Both the position numbers and the translations under genes were made by a program. The notes below the pieces were generated by a model that saw nothing but the letters and a program-made list of their open reading frames with translations, was not told the origin of the DNA and searched no databases. 64,000 bases of DNA from Lysobacteraceae bacterium (GTDB lineage: Bacteria > Pseudomonadota > Gammaproteobacteria > Nevskiales > Nevskiaceae), in assembly GCA_013823855.1 (NCBI GenBank), contig PNMW01000086.1, positions 62,001 to 126,000 of the forward strand, given 5' to 3'. Positions 9,259 to 17,562 of this stretch are shown piece by piece (position 1 is the stretch's first letter; every line of letters starts with the position of its first letter).

Positions 9259-9403
9259 GCCTGCCTCCATTGGCACTGCATCGGCTGTCCGTCCGGAATC
9301 GAACGGCTCAGCAGCGATGGAGCTCTGATGGCTCCTCGCGAGCGTCTCGCCGCGGGGCGAGGCGTCCCGGTCGCCGCCGACCGCAGCGGTCGGCGCGTCC
9401 CGC

Positions 9404-9877
9404 TCAGGCCTGCTTCAAAGCCTGACGACCGATGATCAGCAGCGCGATCATCGCCAGCGCACCGAACAGGTAGGCCGGTCCGAGCGCCAGCGCGCTGAAG
9501 ATGTCGCCGGGTCCCAGACGGCTGTCACCGAAGCTCAGGCCGCGATTGCCGGAGAAGTTGCCGAAGAAGTAGAAGCCGACGTTTGCCCAGCCATCGAGCA
9601 CGACGATCCAGCCCAGACGGGCGGCGGTCTTCGCGGTGAAATCGAGCAGCGGCAGCACGAAGGCCACGGCGATCACCATGACGCCGTTCAGCGCCGGCCC
9701 GGTATGCGCCTTGGCCCAGCCTTCCGGGGTTCCGGGCACGTTGAAGTTGACGATGTAGCCCGGCACGATCTCGAAGCCGCCGACCAGGTTCATCCACAGG
9801 AAGACGCCGAACAGCAGCGTCGAGAAGATCATCAGGATGCCGTGGCCGGCCATCCGTCTTTGCAGTGTGTTGCCCAT
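9404..9877 (-). CDS. styC: Styrene oxide isomerase
   Basis: A 157-aa inner-membrane protein with four hydrophobic helices that converts styrene oxide to phenylacetaldehyde by Meinwald rearrangement. The sequence closely follows known StyC proteins: RRMAGHGILMIFSTLLFG at the N terminus, GWAKAHTGPALNGVMVIA, LDGWANVGFYFFGNFS, and PAYLFGALAM near the C terminus. Residues reported to matter for the haem-containing enzyme fall at matching numbers here: His58, Asn64, Asp95 and Tyr103. It is third in styABC, 132 bp after styB. The start at 9877 matches the length and N terminus of the family. Function is assigned with high confidence. Confidence 0.95.
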   Translation of the reverse strand: MGNTLQRRMAGHGILMIFSTLLFGVFLWMNLVGGFEIVPGYIVNFNVPGTPEGWAKAHTGPALNGVMVIAVAFVLPLLDFTAKTAARLGWIVVLDGWANVGFYFFGNFSGNRGLSFGDSRLGPGDIFSALALGPAYLFGALAMIALLIIGRQALKQA

Positions 9878-10009
9878 CGTTATCGCTCTCCGTTCGCGGG
9901 TTTGATGCGGCCGATCGAGGCTGCCGCCGGTCGCTCGTTGTCGGCGTCCGCCTGCCGTTGCAGCGGCTTGCGGACGCGGTTCTCTGCTGCGCGTGGCTGC
10001 CGACACCGC

Positions 10010-10516
10010 TCAGGCGGCAATCGCAGCCCGGTGATAGCGGCTGCCGTAGAACATCAGCGGCGCCCCGCCCTCGCTGCCGCAGGCGATGACCTGGGCCACG
10101 AACAGGGTGTGATCGTGGATCTGCACCTTCTCGACCGTTTCGCACTCGAACCAGGCCAGGCACTTGCGCAGGGTCGGCAGGCAGTGGCGGACCGTGAAGT
10201 CCGGCTGCAGCGCTTCCTGCGGCCGGCCGCTGAAATGGGTCGAGAAGCTCTGCTGGTCCTCGTGCAGGATGCAGGCGCCGTAACGGCCGTTGCGGGAAAT
10301 CAGGCGATGCGCCTTGCCCGCCCGCAACGACACCAGCACGGTCGGCGGATCGAGACTGACCGAGGTGAAGCTGTTGACGGTCATGCCGTGGACCTTGCCG
10401 TCGTCGTCCTCGCAGGTCAGCACCACGATGCCGGTCGCGAACAGCGAGACCGAGCGCCGGAACTCGTCCGGGTCGACCTGAATCCCGGCGCTGACCGCAG
10501 CGGGCGAACGGCTCAT
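10010..10516 (-). CDS. styB: Styrene monooxygenase, NADH-dependent flavin reductase component
   Basis: A 168-aa protein of the HpaC/StyB flavin reductase fold. It uses NADH to reduce FAD, which diffuses to StyA. Diagnostic segments are EFRRSVSLFATGIVVLTC, GMTVNSFTSVSLDPPTVLVSL (flavin-binding) and the C-terminal FYGSRYHR. I take the ATG at 10516, which fits the usual StyB length of about 170 residues; the longer frame upstream overlaps the end of styA. It lies 53 bp downstream of styA on the same strand. Confidence 0.93.
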   Translation of the reverse strand: MSRSPAAVSAGIQVDPDEFRRSVSLFATGIVVLTCEDDDGKVHGMTVNSFTSVSLDPPTVLVSLRAGKAHRLISRNGRYGACILHEDQQSFSTHFSGRPQEALQPDFTVRHCLPTLRKCLAWFECETVEKVQIHDHTLFVAQVIACGSEGGAPLMFYGSRYHRAAIAA

Positions 10517-10569
10517 GGGCGGCTCTCCGACGGACGCCGATCGTGGCACTGCCGACGGTCGGCCTGGGC

Positions 10570-11841
10570 TCACGCGGCAACCGCGATCGGCCGCCGTTGC
10601 ACGGCCTGCAGCCGGCTGCCGACCCAGGCGGCCATGCGCTCGCGGCTGGCGAAGCAATCCCACTGCCGCTCGGGGAAGTTGAAGTTGTCGGTGAACTCGT
10701 CGGCCAGCGCGCGGTTCTGGTACAGCGCGCCGATGAACTGCTGCAGTTCCACCGGCATCGCCTTCAGGCTGGTCAGCATGAAGTTGGTCCAGCGGGTGGC
10801 GCCGAGCACGCGGTCCTGGCGCCGAATGTTGACGTGCTCGATGAAGCGCTCGTCGTAGACGTCGTGCCTGACCATCTCCTCGCCGAGGATCCAGGCCGCG
10901 TACGAGGCCATGTTGGCGCCCTGCCCGAGCACCGGATCGACCACCGCCTGCACGTCGCCGAGGGCGATTGCCAGCCGGCCGTTTTCCAGCACCACATGCG
11001 ACTTGCGCACGGTCGGCGTGACGCCGCCCTGCAGGATGTCCAGCGGGCCGTTGGCCAGGTCGAACTCGCGCTCGTCGATCCGCTCGGCGCAGGTCGGGTA
11101 ATGCTTGCGCAGCTTGTCGAGCAGCAGCTTCAGGAAGGCCTTGGGGTCGTCCTCGTACTTGGTCTTGGCCAGCACGTCCAGATCGCCGCCGGGGATGTTC
11201 TCGATCACCAGCGCCGTCGCCAGGCCGTTGAAGGTCCAGGTCGGGATCTCGATCATCTCGCCGGCGCCGGGCGAGAAGTTCATCGTCACCGCGCGGATCG
11301 CGCGCTCGCCGATGCCCTTGAACAGGCCGACGCAGAGCGCCCGCTGCGGGCGATCGAACGGCGAATGGGCGGGCTCGTGGGCAAACATCTGGCCGAACGG
11401 CCCCTTGCCGGTGCAGACCACGGTGGCATCGTACTGGGCGCTGATCGCCGACACCTCGTCGGCACGGATGTCGCGGTACTCGATGCGGCCGCCGCGATCG
11501 AGGAAATCCTCCATCAGCCGCGGCTGGTAGATGCGGTAGTCGATCGCCCGGCTGGGCGCGTGGAGCGCGCCGTAGAACTCCAGCGGCTGCGGCTGCACGC
11601 CGATGAAGTAGTAGTGGCCGTGATAGCCGAACTTCTGGCCCGGCCAGTGATTGACGCCGAGGGCCGTCTCACGCGCCAGGGTCACGCCGTGATGGGCCAC
11701 CGTGTTGAGCAGCCGCATGCCGCGATACGCGTCCGGCTTGCGGTCGGTGTAGATCGTCACCTCGACATCGTGCTGGCGCAGGTAGAGGCCCAGATGCAGC
11801 CCCGCCGTTCCGGCGCCGACAACTCCGATCTTCTTGCTCAT
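10570..11841 (-). CDS. styA: Styrene monooxygenase, FAD-dependent epoxidase component
   Basis: A 423-aa flavoprotein that epoxidises styrene to (S)-styrene oxide with reduced FAD supplied by StyB. It shows the FAD Rossmann motif GAGTAG at residues 9-14 and StyA-typical blocks [52 protein letters not shown] and [17 protein letters not shown] (second FAD contact). Length matches the family (about 415-425). GGGGAG stands 8 bases before the ATG. It heads styABC and is divergent from the DUF1329 gene across 274 bp of AT-rich DNA that must hold the sty promoter. Confidence 0.95.
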   Translation of the reverse strand: MSKKIGVVGAGTAGLHLGLYLRQHDVEVTIYTDRKPDAYRGMRLLNTVAHHGVTLARETALGVNHWPGQKFGYHGHYYFIGVQPQPLEFYGALHAPSRAIDYRIYQPRLMEDFLDRGGRIEYRDIRADEVSAISAQYDATVVCTGKGPFGQMFAHEPAHSPFDRPQRALCVGLFKGIGERAIRAVTMNFSPGAGEMIEIPTWTFNGLATALVIENIPGGDLDVLAKTKYEDDPKAFLKLLLDKLRKHYPTCAERIDEREFDLANGPLDILQGGVTPTVRKSHVVLENGRLAIALGDVQAVVDPVLGQGANMASYAAWILGEEMVRHDVYDERFIEHVNIRRQDRVLGATRWTNFMLTSLKAMPVELQQFIGALYQNRALADEFTDNFNFPERQWDCFASRERMAAWVGSRLQAVQRRPIAVAA

Positions 11842-12115
11842 CCGGCTTTCTCCCCGCTTTTTATTGGCTGCGTGAATAACGTGTATCGGATTCTGTGGGG
11901 GATGGAATCGATCCGAAAGCTCGATAATCGATTAATACTTATTCTGCTTTGGACTGAATGTCCGTCGCAGACGGGTATCGCTTGCTGCACCCCGACGGGT
12001 GTCCGCAGGCGCGGGATCGACGTCGTTCCCTCACATCCATCACCAGAGCCTGCGGAAGCCGACGGCCGGAAGACGCCGGGCCGGCAGACCGACTCAGGTG
12101 CACCAGGAGCGTCAC
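11842..12115. promoter_or_regulatory. styA / DUF1329 divergent intergenic region
   Basis: This 274-bp AT-rich gap holds an 11-bp palindrome TCGATAATCGA at 11931-11941. It also holds a gapped inverted repeat whose outer arms are TCGGAT (11885-11890) and ATCCGA (11920-11926 region), with nested ATTC/GAAT. These are candidate operators for the AraC or LysR regulators nearby. I see no copy of the StyR-type box described in Pseudomonas. Promoter elements are not resolved with confidence. Confidence 0.4.
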
Positions 12116-13498
12116 ATGAAACGTCTGCGCTATGACCGCGGCTACTCGCGGCGCAAGTTCCTCGCCGATGCCTCGAAAGGCGTGCTGTCGACCGGCGTGC
12201 TGATGCCGCTGGCCGATGCGATCGCCGCCACCGGCGAGATCAACAAGGCTTATCCGGAGGAGCTGCTGTCGATCGAGGGCTATACCAAGGGCAGGCTCAA
12301 GACCGGTGACACCATCGACGCGTCCAACGTCGAACTGGTCAAGGACCTGCTGGAGCCGGTGCGCTACGAACAGATCCTCCAGCAGGGCCGCAAGCTGAAG
12401 CTCGGCAAGACCACCACCGACGTCATGCGGCTGTCGCCCTGGGAATACGTCGAGGCGACGCTGCGCAACACCGGCAAGGCCGGCTTCGACGCCAAGGGCA
12501 ATGTCATCGAGAAGGCCAGCGGCGAGCCCTGGATCGGCGGCAATCCGTTCCCGGATCCGAAGGACGCGATCCAGCTGTTCGCCGCGCAGACGCTGAACTG
12601 GGGCCGTCACGACGCCTCGTTCTATGCGATGCAGCTGGCCAACATCAACAGCGATGGCGCCGATCGCTTCCGCTATTCCGGCGGCTGGGCGGAAATGTCG
12701 CCGGTCGCGCGGGTCAGCATGGACCCGAAGCCGTACTGGCCGGAGCACAAGGGCAAGCTGCGCTTCCAGTCGGTGTTCTTCACCGAACCGAAGCAGTTCC
12801 GCGGCACCTCGTTCCTGAACATCTGGGACTACGACCACAGCACCCTGCCGTCGCTGTACGGCTACGTGCCCGAGTTCCGCCGGGTGCGCCAGTTCCCGAC
12901 CGACCAGCGCTTCGAACCGCTGGTGCCCGGCCTGACCCTGTTCCTGTCCGACGCCTGGGCCGCCGGCGATCCGCTGTACTCGTGGGGCAACTACAAGATC
13001 GTCGGCCGCGGGCCGTTCCTGGCCGGCCTCGATGACAACTGGGCGGCCGACCATCCGAACTGGGAACACGCCACCCATGGCGGCCCGAAAGGCAAGACCT
13101 TCTGGGACACCACGGTGCAGCTGGTGCCGGAAGCGATCATGGTCGAAGCCGAGCCACTGAAGTTCCCGCGTGCGCCGATCTCCAAGAAGCGCGTCTGGTT
13201 CGATGCCCGCAACCAGGTGGTGATCGGCATGGTCACCTACGACCGCAACGGCAAGCCGTACCGCTCGTTCGACGGGGCATACTCGGTCTACGACAACGGC
13301 AGCAAGAAATTCATGGACGGCAAGCATCCGTACTGGAGCTGGTGCCAGGTCACCGCCTCGGACATCCAGACCAACAGCGTCACCCGCCTGCAGCAGGTGC
13401 GCGCGGTCGAGAGCGTGCATCTGAGCGGCGCCAACGACCCTCGGATGTACGACCGCTACCTGACCCAGGCGGCGCTGTCGCACCTCGGCGCCTCCTGA
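12116..13498 (+). CDS. Tat-exported DUF1329 protein
   Basis: A 460-aa protein with a twin-arginine signal (YSRRKFLADASKGVLSTG, residues 10-27) and the DUF1329 fold, a LolA-like outer-membrane-associated family often found beside hydrophobic-compound catabolic genes and RND exporters. Recognisable segments are NPFPDPKDAIQLFA, DYDHSTLPSLYGYVPEFRR and WFDARNQVVIGMVTYDRNG. CAGGAG precedes the ATG. It is divergent from styA and 16 bp upstream of the LysR gene, so the two are probably co-transcribed. A role in the uptake or trafficking of hydrophobic substrate is plausible but not shown. Confidence 0.85.
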   Translation: MKRLRYDRGYSRRKFLADASKGVLSTGVLMPLADAIAATGEINKAYPEELLSIEGYTKGRLKTGDTIDASNVELVKDLLEPVRYEQILQQGRKLKLGKTTTDVMRLSPWEYVEATLRNTGKAGFDAKGNVIEKASGEPWIGGNPFPDPKDAIQLFAAQTLNWGRHDASFYAMQLANINSDGADRFRYSGGWAEMSPVARVSMDPKPYWPEHKGKLRFQSVFFTEPKQFRGTSFLNIWDYDHSTLPSLYGYVPEFRRVRQFPTDQRFEPLVPGLTLFLSDAWAAGDPLYSWGNYKIVGRGPFLAGLDDNWAADHPNWEHATHGGPKGKTFWDTTVQLVPEAIMVEAEPLKFPRAPISKKRVWFDARNQVVIGMVTYDRNGKPYRSFDGAYSVYDNGSKKFMDGKHPYWSWCQVTASDIQTNSVTRLQQVRAVESVHLSGANDPRMYDRYLTQAALSHLGAS

Positions 13499-13514
13499 GC
13501 GCACTGCCGGCCTC

Positions 13515-14396
13515 GTGGACAGCACCAAGGCGTATCAGGTCTTCGTCCGCGCCCTCGAGGTCGGCAGCTTTTCGGCGGTGGCGCGCGAGATGGGCACCAC
13601 CCAGTCGTCGATCAGCAAGATCATCGCCAGCCTCGAAACCAGCCTCGGCGTGCAGCTGTTCGCCCGCACCACCCGCAAGCTGCACCCGACCGACGAGGCG
13701 CTGCAGCTCTACGAGCACGCCCGCCAGCTGCTCGACACCGTCGATGCCCTGACCTCGGCCTCGCGCAAGACCCAGAAGGCCGAAGCCAGCGGCCTGCTGC
13801 GACTGACCATCCCGCATTCCTACGGCCGGCGCCGCCTGATGCCGCTGCTGGCGCGGTTCATCGAGCGCTATCCGAAGGTCAAGCTGGACATCGTCATGAA
13901 GGACGACATCCTCGACCTGATCGGCGAAGGCCTGGAACTCGGCGTGCGCATCGGCACGCTGCCGTCGAACACCCTGATCGCGCGCTCGCTGGGCATCGTC
14001 GAGTACACCACGGTCGCCACCGCACGCTACCTGGCGAAGCACGGGCGGCCGGAATCGCCGCTCGATCTGGCCCAGCACGCCTGCATCGTGTCCGGCACCC
14101 AGAGCCGCTGGCACTTCGAGTCCGAACACGGCCGGCAGAGCGTCGAGGTCGCCGGTCCGATCCGGGTCAACGACGCCGAGGCGATCTGCCAGGCGGCGCA
14201 GGCCGATCTCGGCATCGCCCAGGTGCCCGACTGGATCGTGCGCAGCGACTTCGCGGCGCACGGCCTGGTGCCGCTGCTCGACGACTACTACCCGATTCCG
14301 AAACCGGTCAGCATCGTCTATCCGCAGACCCGCTTCCTGACCCAGCGCGCCCGCAGCCTGATCGACTTCCTGGTCGCCGAGATGCGCAACGGCTGA
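13515..14396 (+). CDS. LysR-family transcriptional regulator
   Basis: A 293-aa LysR regulator starting with GTG. The winged HTH is at residues 1-60 (FVRALEVGSFSAVAREMGTT, then SSISKIIASLETSLGVQLF), followed by the periplasmic-binding-protein-like effector domain with LRLTIPHSYGRRRLMPLL. It is just downstream of the DUF1329 gene and converges on the phenylacetaldehyde dehydrogenase gene (26 bp between stops). It is a candidate regulator of that dehydrogenase or of its own operon; the effector is unknown. Confidence 0.88.
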   Translation: MDSTKAYQVFVRALEVGSFSAVAREMGTTQSSISKIIASLETSLGVQLFARTTRKLHPTDEALQLYEHARQLLDTVDALTSASRKTQKAEASGLLRLTIPHSYGRRRLMPLLARFIERYPKVKLDIVMKDDILDLIGEGLELGVRIGTLPSNTLIARSLGIVEYTTVATARYLAKHGRPESPLDLAQHACIVSGTQSRWHFESEHGRQSVEVAGPIRVNDAEAICQAAQADLGIAQVPDWIVRSDFAAHGLVPLLDDYYPIPKPVSIVYPQTRFLTQRARSLIDFLVAEMRNG

Positions 14397-14422
14397 ACGC
14401 CGGCGGCGCTGCGGCGCCGGGA

Positions 14423-15889
14423 TCAGGCCAGCAGCACCGTGATCACCTTTTCCTCGGTGTAGGCCTGCACGCCCGACAGCCCGCATTCGCGGCCGACGCC
14501 GCTGTAGCCGACGCCACCCCAGGGCAGGCGGGCATCGATCGGCGCCCAGCAGTTGATGCCGACCGCGCCGGCCCGCACCGCCTGCGCCACCCGGTGCGCC
14601 CGCGCGACGTCGCCGGTCCAGACCGTTGCCGCCAGACCGTAGCGGGAGTCGTTGGCGATACGGATCGCATCGTCCTCGGTATCGAACGGGATGATCGTCG
14701 CCACCGGGCCGAAGATCTCGTCGCGGGCGATGCTCATCGCATTGCTGGCGTCGGCGAACACCGTCGGCTTCACGAACCAGCCCTTGTCGTGCTGCGACTC
14801 GCCTCCGGCCAGCAGGGTCGCGCCTTCGGCGATGCCCGCGCGGATGTAGCGGTTGACGCGTTCGAACTGAGCCTGCTTGGCCACCGGGCCGCTCGGCACG
14901 CTGGCCGCCGCTTCCGCCAGCTGCGCCGCGAACGCGCTCGCGATCGGGCGCTGCACCAGCACCCGGGTGCCGGCGGCGCAGATCTGGCCCTGGTTGAAGA
15001 ACACGCCCATCGCGCAGCCCTGCACGGCATTGGCGAGCGCGGCATCGGCGAAGACGATCTGCGGACTCTTGCCGCCCAGTTCCAGCGATACCCGCTTGAA
15101 CAGCGGCCCGGCGACCCGCTGGATCTCAGCGCCGACTTCAGGGCTGCCGGTGAAAGTGATCTTGCTGACCAGCGGATGCTCGCAGAGCGCCCTGCCGACC
15201 ACCCGGCCGTGACCGGTGACGACATTGACCACGCCGTCCGGAATGCCGGCTTCCTGGCAGAGCCGGGCCAGATGCAGCGCCGACAGCGGGGTCTCCTCGG
15301 ACGGTTTCAGCACCACCGTGCAGCCGGCGGCCAGCAGCGGCCCGAGCTTCCAGCAGGTGATCATCAGCGGCGTGTTCCAGGGCACGATCGCGCCGACCAC
15401 GCCGACCGGCTCGCGCACCGTGTACGACAGCGTCTTCAGGCCCATGTAGCCCGGCGTCGGAATCGTCCGGCCCTCGATCTTGTCGGCCCAGCCGGCAGCG
15501 TTGCGCAGCGTCTCGACGGCATTCGGCAGATCGAGCAGACGCGGCTCGATCGGCGCCCGGCCGATGCAGCGGGCGTCCATGTCGGCCAGCAGCTCGGCAT
15601 CGCGGGCCACCAGATCGGCCAGCCGGTTGAGCAGCACGCCGCGCTGCGCGCCGCTGCTGCGGCGCCATTCGCCGCTATCGAACTGGCCGCGCGCCGCGAT
15701 CACCGCAGCGTCGACATCGGCCGCGGTGCCGGCGGCCGAGATCGCGATCACCGCTTCGCTGACCGGGCTGATCACCTCGATCACGCCGCCGTCGGCCGCC
15801 GGCACGAAGCGGCCGCCGATGAACAGCGGGCAGGTCGGCACCGGCTGCGCGGCGGCGGCCTGTGCGGCAACGGCATGAGGGCTGTTCAT
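14423..15889 (-). CDS. styD: Phenylacetaldehyde dehydrogenase (aldehyde dehydrogenase family)
   Basis: A 488-aa NAD(P)-dependent aldehyde dehydrogenase that most likely oxidises phenylacetaldehyde to phenylacetate, linking StyC to PaaK. Motifs: PWNTPLMITCWKLGPLLAAG (cofactor pocket), LELGGKSPQIVFADA (general-base Glu), FFNQGQICAAGTRVLVQ (nucleophile Cys) and EIFGPVATIIPFD. It resembles FeaB/StyD/PAD enzymes in length and motifs. The start at MNSPHAV is preferred; the longer frame adds 37 residues of low-complexity leader. It is separated from styABC by the DUF1329-lysR pair and transcribed toward LysR, so it is not in the same operon as styABC. Substrate is inferred from context. Confidence 0.85.
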   Translation of the reverse strand: MNSPHAVAAQAAAAQPVPTCPLFIGGRFVPAADGGVIEVISPVSEAVIAISAAGTAADVDAAVIAARGQFDSGEWRRSSGAQRGVLLNRLADLVARDAELLADMDARCIGRAPIEPRLLDLPNAVETLRNAAGWADKIEGRTIPTPGYMGLKTLSYTVREPVGVVGAIVPWNTPLMITCWKLGPLLAAGCTVVLKPSEETPLSALHLARLCQEAGIPDGVVNVVTGHGRVVGRALCEHPLVSKITFTGSPEVGAEIQRVAGPLFKRVSLELGGKSPQIVFADAALANAVQGCAMGVFFNQGQICAAGTRVLVQRPIASAFAAQLAEAAASVPSGPVAKQAQFERVNRYIRAGIAEGATLLAGGESQHDKGWFVKPTVFADASNAMSIARDEIFGPVATIIPFDTEDDAIRIANDSRYGLAATVWTGDVARAHRVAQAVRAGAVGINCWAPIDARLPWGGVGYSGVGRECGLSGVQAYTEEKVITVLLA

Positions 15890-16003
15890 CGGGGCATCTC
15901 CGGGCGTGCGGACGACAGCGAAAGCGCTGCCGCCCGGATTATCGAAAGCCGCGAAATCGACGACAGGCGCTCCGTGCAAGCCGGCAGGCAGGCCGTGCAA
16001 ATC

Positions 16004-16177
16004 TCAGTCGTCGCCGGGCGCCGGCACGAAGTCCGCCTTGTCGCGCACGGCGCAGTCCGGGCAGGCCCAGTCGTCCGGAACCTGCGCCCAGCGGGTGCCG
16101 GGCGGGAATCCTTCATGCGGATTGCCGCGCTGCTCGTCATAGACATGACCGCAGCCGGGGCAGCGATAGCGGGCCAT
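16004..16177 (-). CDS. Rubredoxin (electron donor to AlkB)
   Basis: A 57-aa rubredoxin with two Cys pairs (CPGC at 6-9 and CPDC at 39-42) that bind one iron; the body YDEQRGNPHEGFPPGT and WACPDC is canonical. It passes electrons from a rubredoxin reductase to alkane hydroxylase. Its ATG lies 2 bp after the stop of alkB, so the two are translationally coupled. No rubredoxin reductase gene is in the window; that subunit must be encoded elsewhere. Confidence 0.95.
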   Translation of the reverse strand: MARYRCPGCGHVYDEQRGNPHEGFPPGTRWAQVPDDWACPDCAVRDKADFVPAPGDD

Positions 16178-16179
16178 GG

Positions 16180-17364
16180 TCAGCCTCCCGCGGCGCCGGG
16201 CTGGCCGGCGCCGTAGCGGGCCAGGATCCGGGCGCGCTTCGACGGCTGGATGTTGACCCGGGTGACGTCGCCGCCGTAGACCGCGAGCACCCGCGGGTCC
16301 ATCACCGCGCGCCACAGCGGCGGGAAATAGGCCAGCGTGAAGCACAGCGGATAGCCGGACGGCAGCTCCGGCGCGCGGTCGCTGCGCAGCACCTGATAGC
16401 AGCGGGTCGGCCGGGCGTGGTGGTCCGAATGACGCTGCAGGTGGTAGAGCATCAGGTTCGAGATCACATGATCGGCGTTCCAGGAATGCTCGGGCCGGCA
16501 GCGTTCGAAGCGGCCATCCGGCAGTCGCTGGCGCAGCAGCCCGTAGTGCTCGATGTAGTTCGAGGTCGACAGGAACTGCCAGCCCCAGAACGTCGAGATC
16601 AGCAGGAACGGCAGCAGCACCGCGCCCCAGACCGCCAGCGCGCCGCCATAGAGCACGGCGGTGATCGCGAACGACTGCAGCAGTTCGTTGGACAGGCTCC
16701 AGGGGCCCTTGCCGCTGCGCGCCAGCCGCTGCCTCTCGTCATGCCAGGCGCGGCCGAGCGCGCCGGGAATCTCGCGCAGCACGAAGGCGTACAGCGATTC
16801 GCCGAAGCGCGACGAGGCCGGATCGTCCGGCGTCGCCACGTCCTTGTGATGGCCGCGGTTGTGTTCGGCGGAGAAGTGGCCGTAGGCCGGCACCGCGAGC
16901 ACGATCTGGGCGAGGCGCTTCTCGAAGCGGTTGGTCTTGTGGCCGATCTCGTGGCCGACCACCAGCGCCAGGCCGTTGGTCAGCGCCACCGCCAGGCTGA
17001 CGCCGAGATAGCCGATCCAGTCGTAGTGCTGGGTGGCGAGCGCCCAGGCGGCGACGATCCAGGTGACGTAGAACAGCGGAACCGAGGCATAGACCAGGAA
17101 CTTGTAGTAGCGGTCGGATTCCAGCGTCGGCACGACGGCATCCGGCGGGTTGCGACGGTCGCGGCCGACCAGCGCGTCGGCAATCGGCAGCACCAGGTAC
17201 CACAGCAGCGGCGTGAGCCACAGCCAGGCGGCCTGCCCGGTGCTTGCGGTCAGGGCGATGCCGAGCACCGGCGAGATGGCGACGAACAGCGGCAGCCACC
17301 ACCAGTGGCGCTTGTCGTCACGGTAGGCCACCGCGGGCGCGGCGGGAATCGGGGCTCTGCTCAT
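16180..17364 (-). CDS. alkB: Alkane 1-monooxygenase
   Basis: A 394-aa integral-membrane non-haem di-iron hydroxylase that converts n-alkanes to 1-alkanols. The eight-His signature is complete: HEIGHK, EHNRGHHKDVATP and LQRHSDHHARPTRCYQ, plus the AlkB-specific NYIEHYGL box. About six hydrophobic helices are visible, starting after WWWLPLFVAI. It forms a two-gene operon with rubredoxin and is divergent from the MalT-like regulator, which is probably its activator. Substrate chain length cannot be read from the sequence. Confidence 0.95.
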   Translation of the reverse strand: MSRAPIPAAPAVAYRDDKRHWWWLPLFVAISPVLGIALTASTGQAAWLWLTPLLWYLVLPIADALVGRDRRNPPDAVVPTLESDRYYKFLVYASVPLFYVTWIVAAWALATQHYDWIGYLGVSLAVALTNGLALVVGHEIGHKTNRFEKRLAQIVLAVPAYGHFSAEHNRGHHKDVATPDDPASSRFGESLYAFVLREIPGALGRAWHDERQRLARSGKGPWSLSNELLQSFAITAVLYGGALAVWGAVLLPFLLISTFWGWQFLSTSNYIEHYGLLRQRLPDGRFERCRPEHSWNADHVISNLMLYHLQRHSDHHARPTRCYQVLRSDRAPELPSGYPLCFTLAYFPPLWRAVMDPRVLAVYGGDVTRVNIQPSKRARILARYGAGQPGAAGG

Positions 17365-17461
17365 CGTCGGCTCTCCTCGTGTCGTTATCGTTCTGCACGC
17401 GCCGGCCGGAACGGCGGCGGAGCAGTGAGCAGGAGCCTAGGGACAGGCGGCGGTCGAAAAC

Positions 17462-17477
17462 CCGATCCTTGGATCGG
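17462..17477. promoter_or_regulatory. Inverted repeat in alkB / regulator intergenic region
   Basis: CCGATCC-TT-GGATCGG is a perfect 7-bp inverted repeat in the 198-bp gap between alkB and the LuxR-type ATPase regulator. Its position about 98 bp upstream of alkB fits an activator site, but no motif for this family is firmly known to me here. Confidence 0.4.
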
Positions 17478-17562
17478 TACAGCGCACCACGCGGACCGTC
17501 ATCATGCGCGCCCGGGGCGTGATCGCCGCGCCGCTGTCGCCCTCGAACTGGGAGAACCGTGA

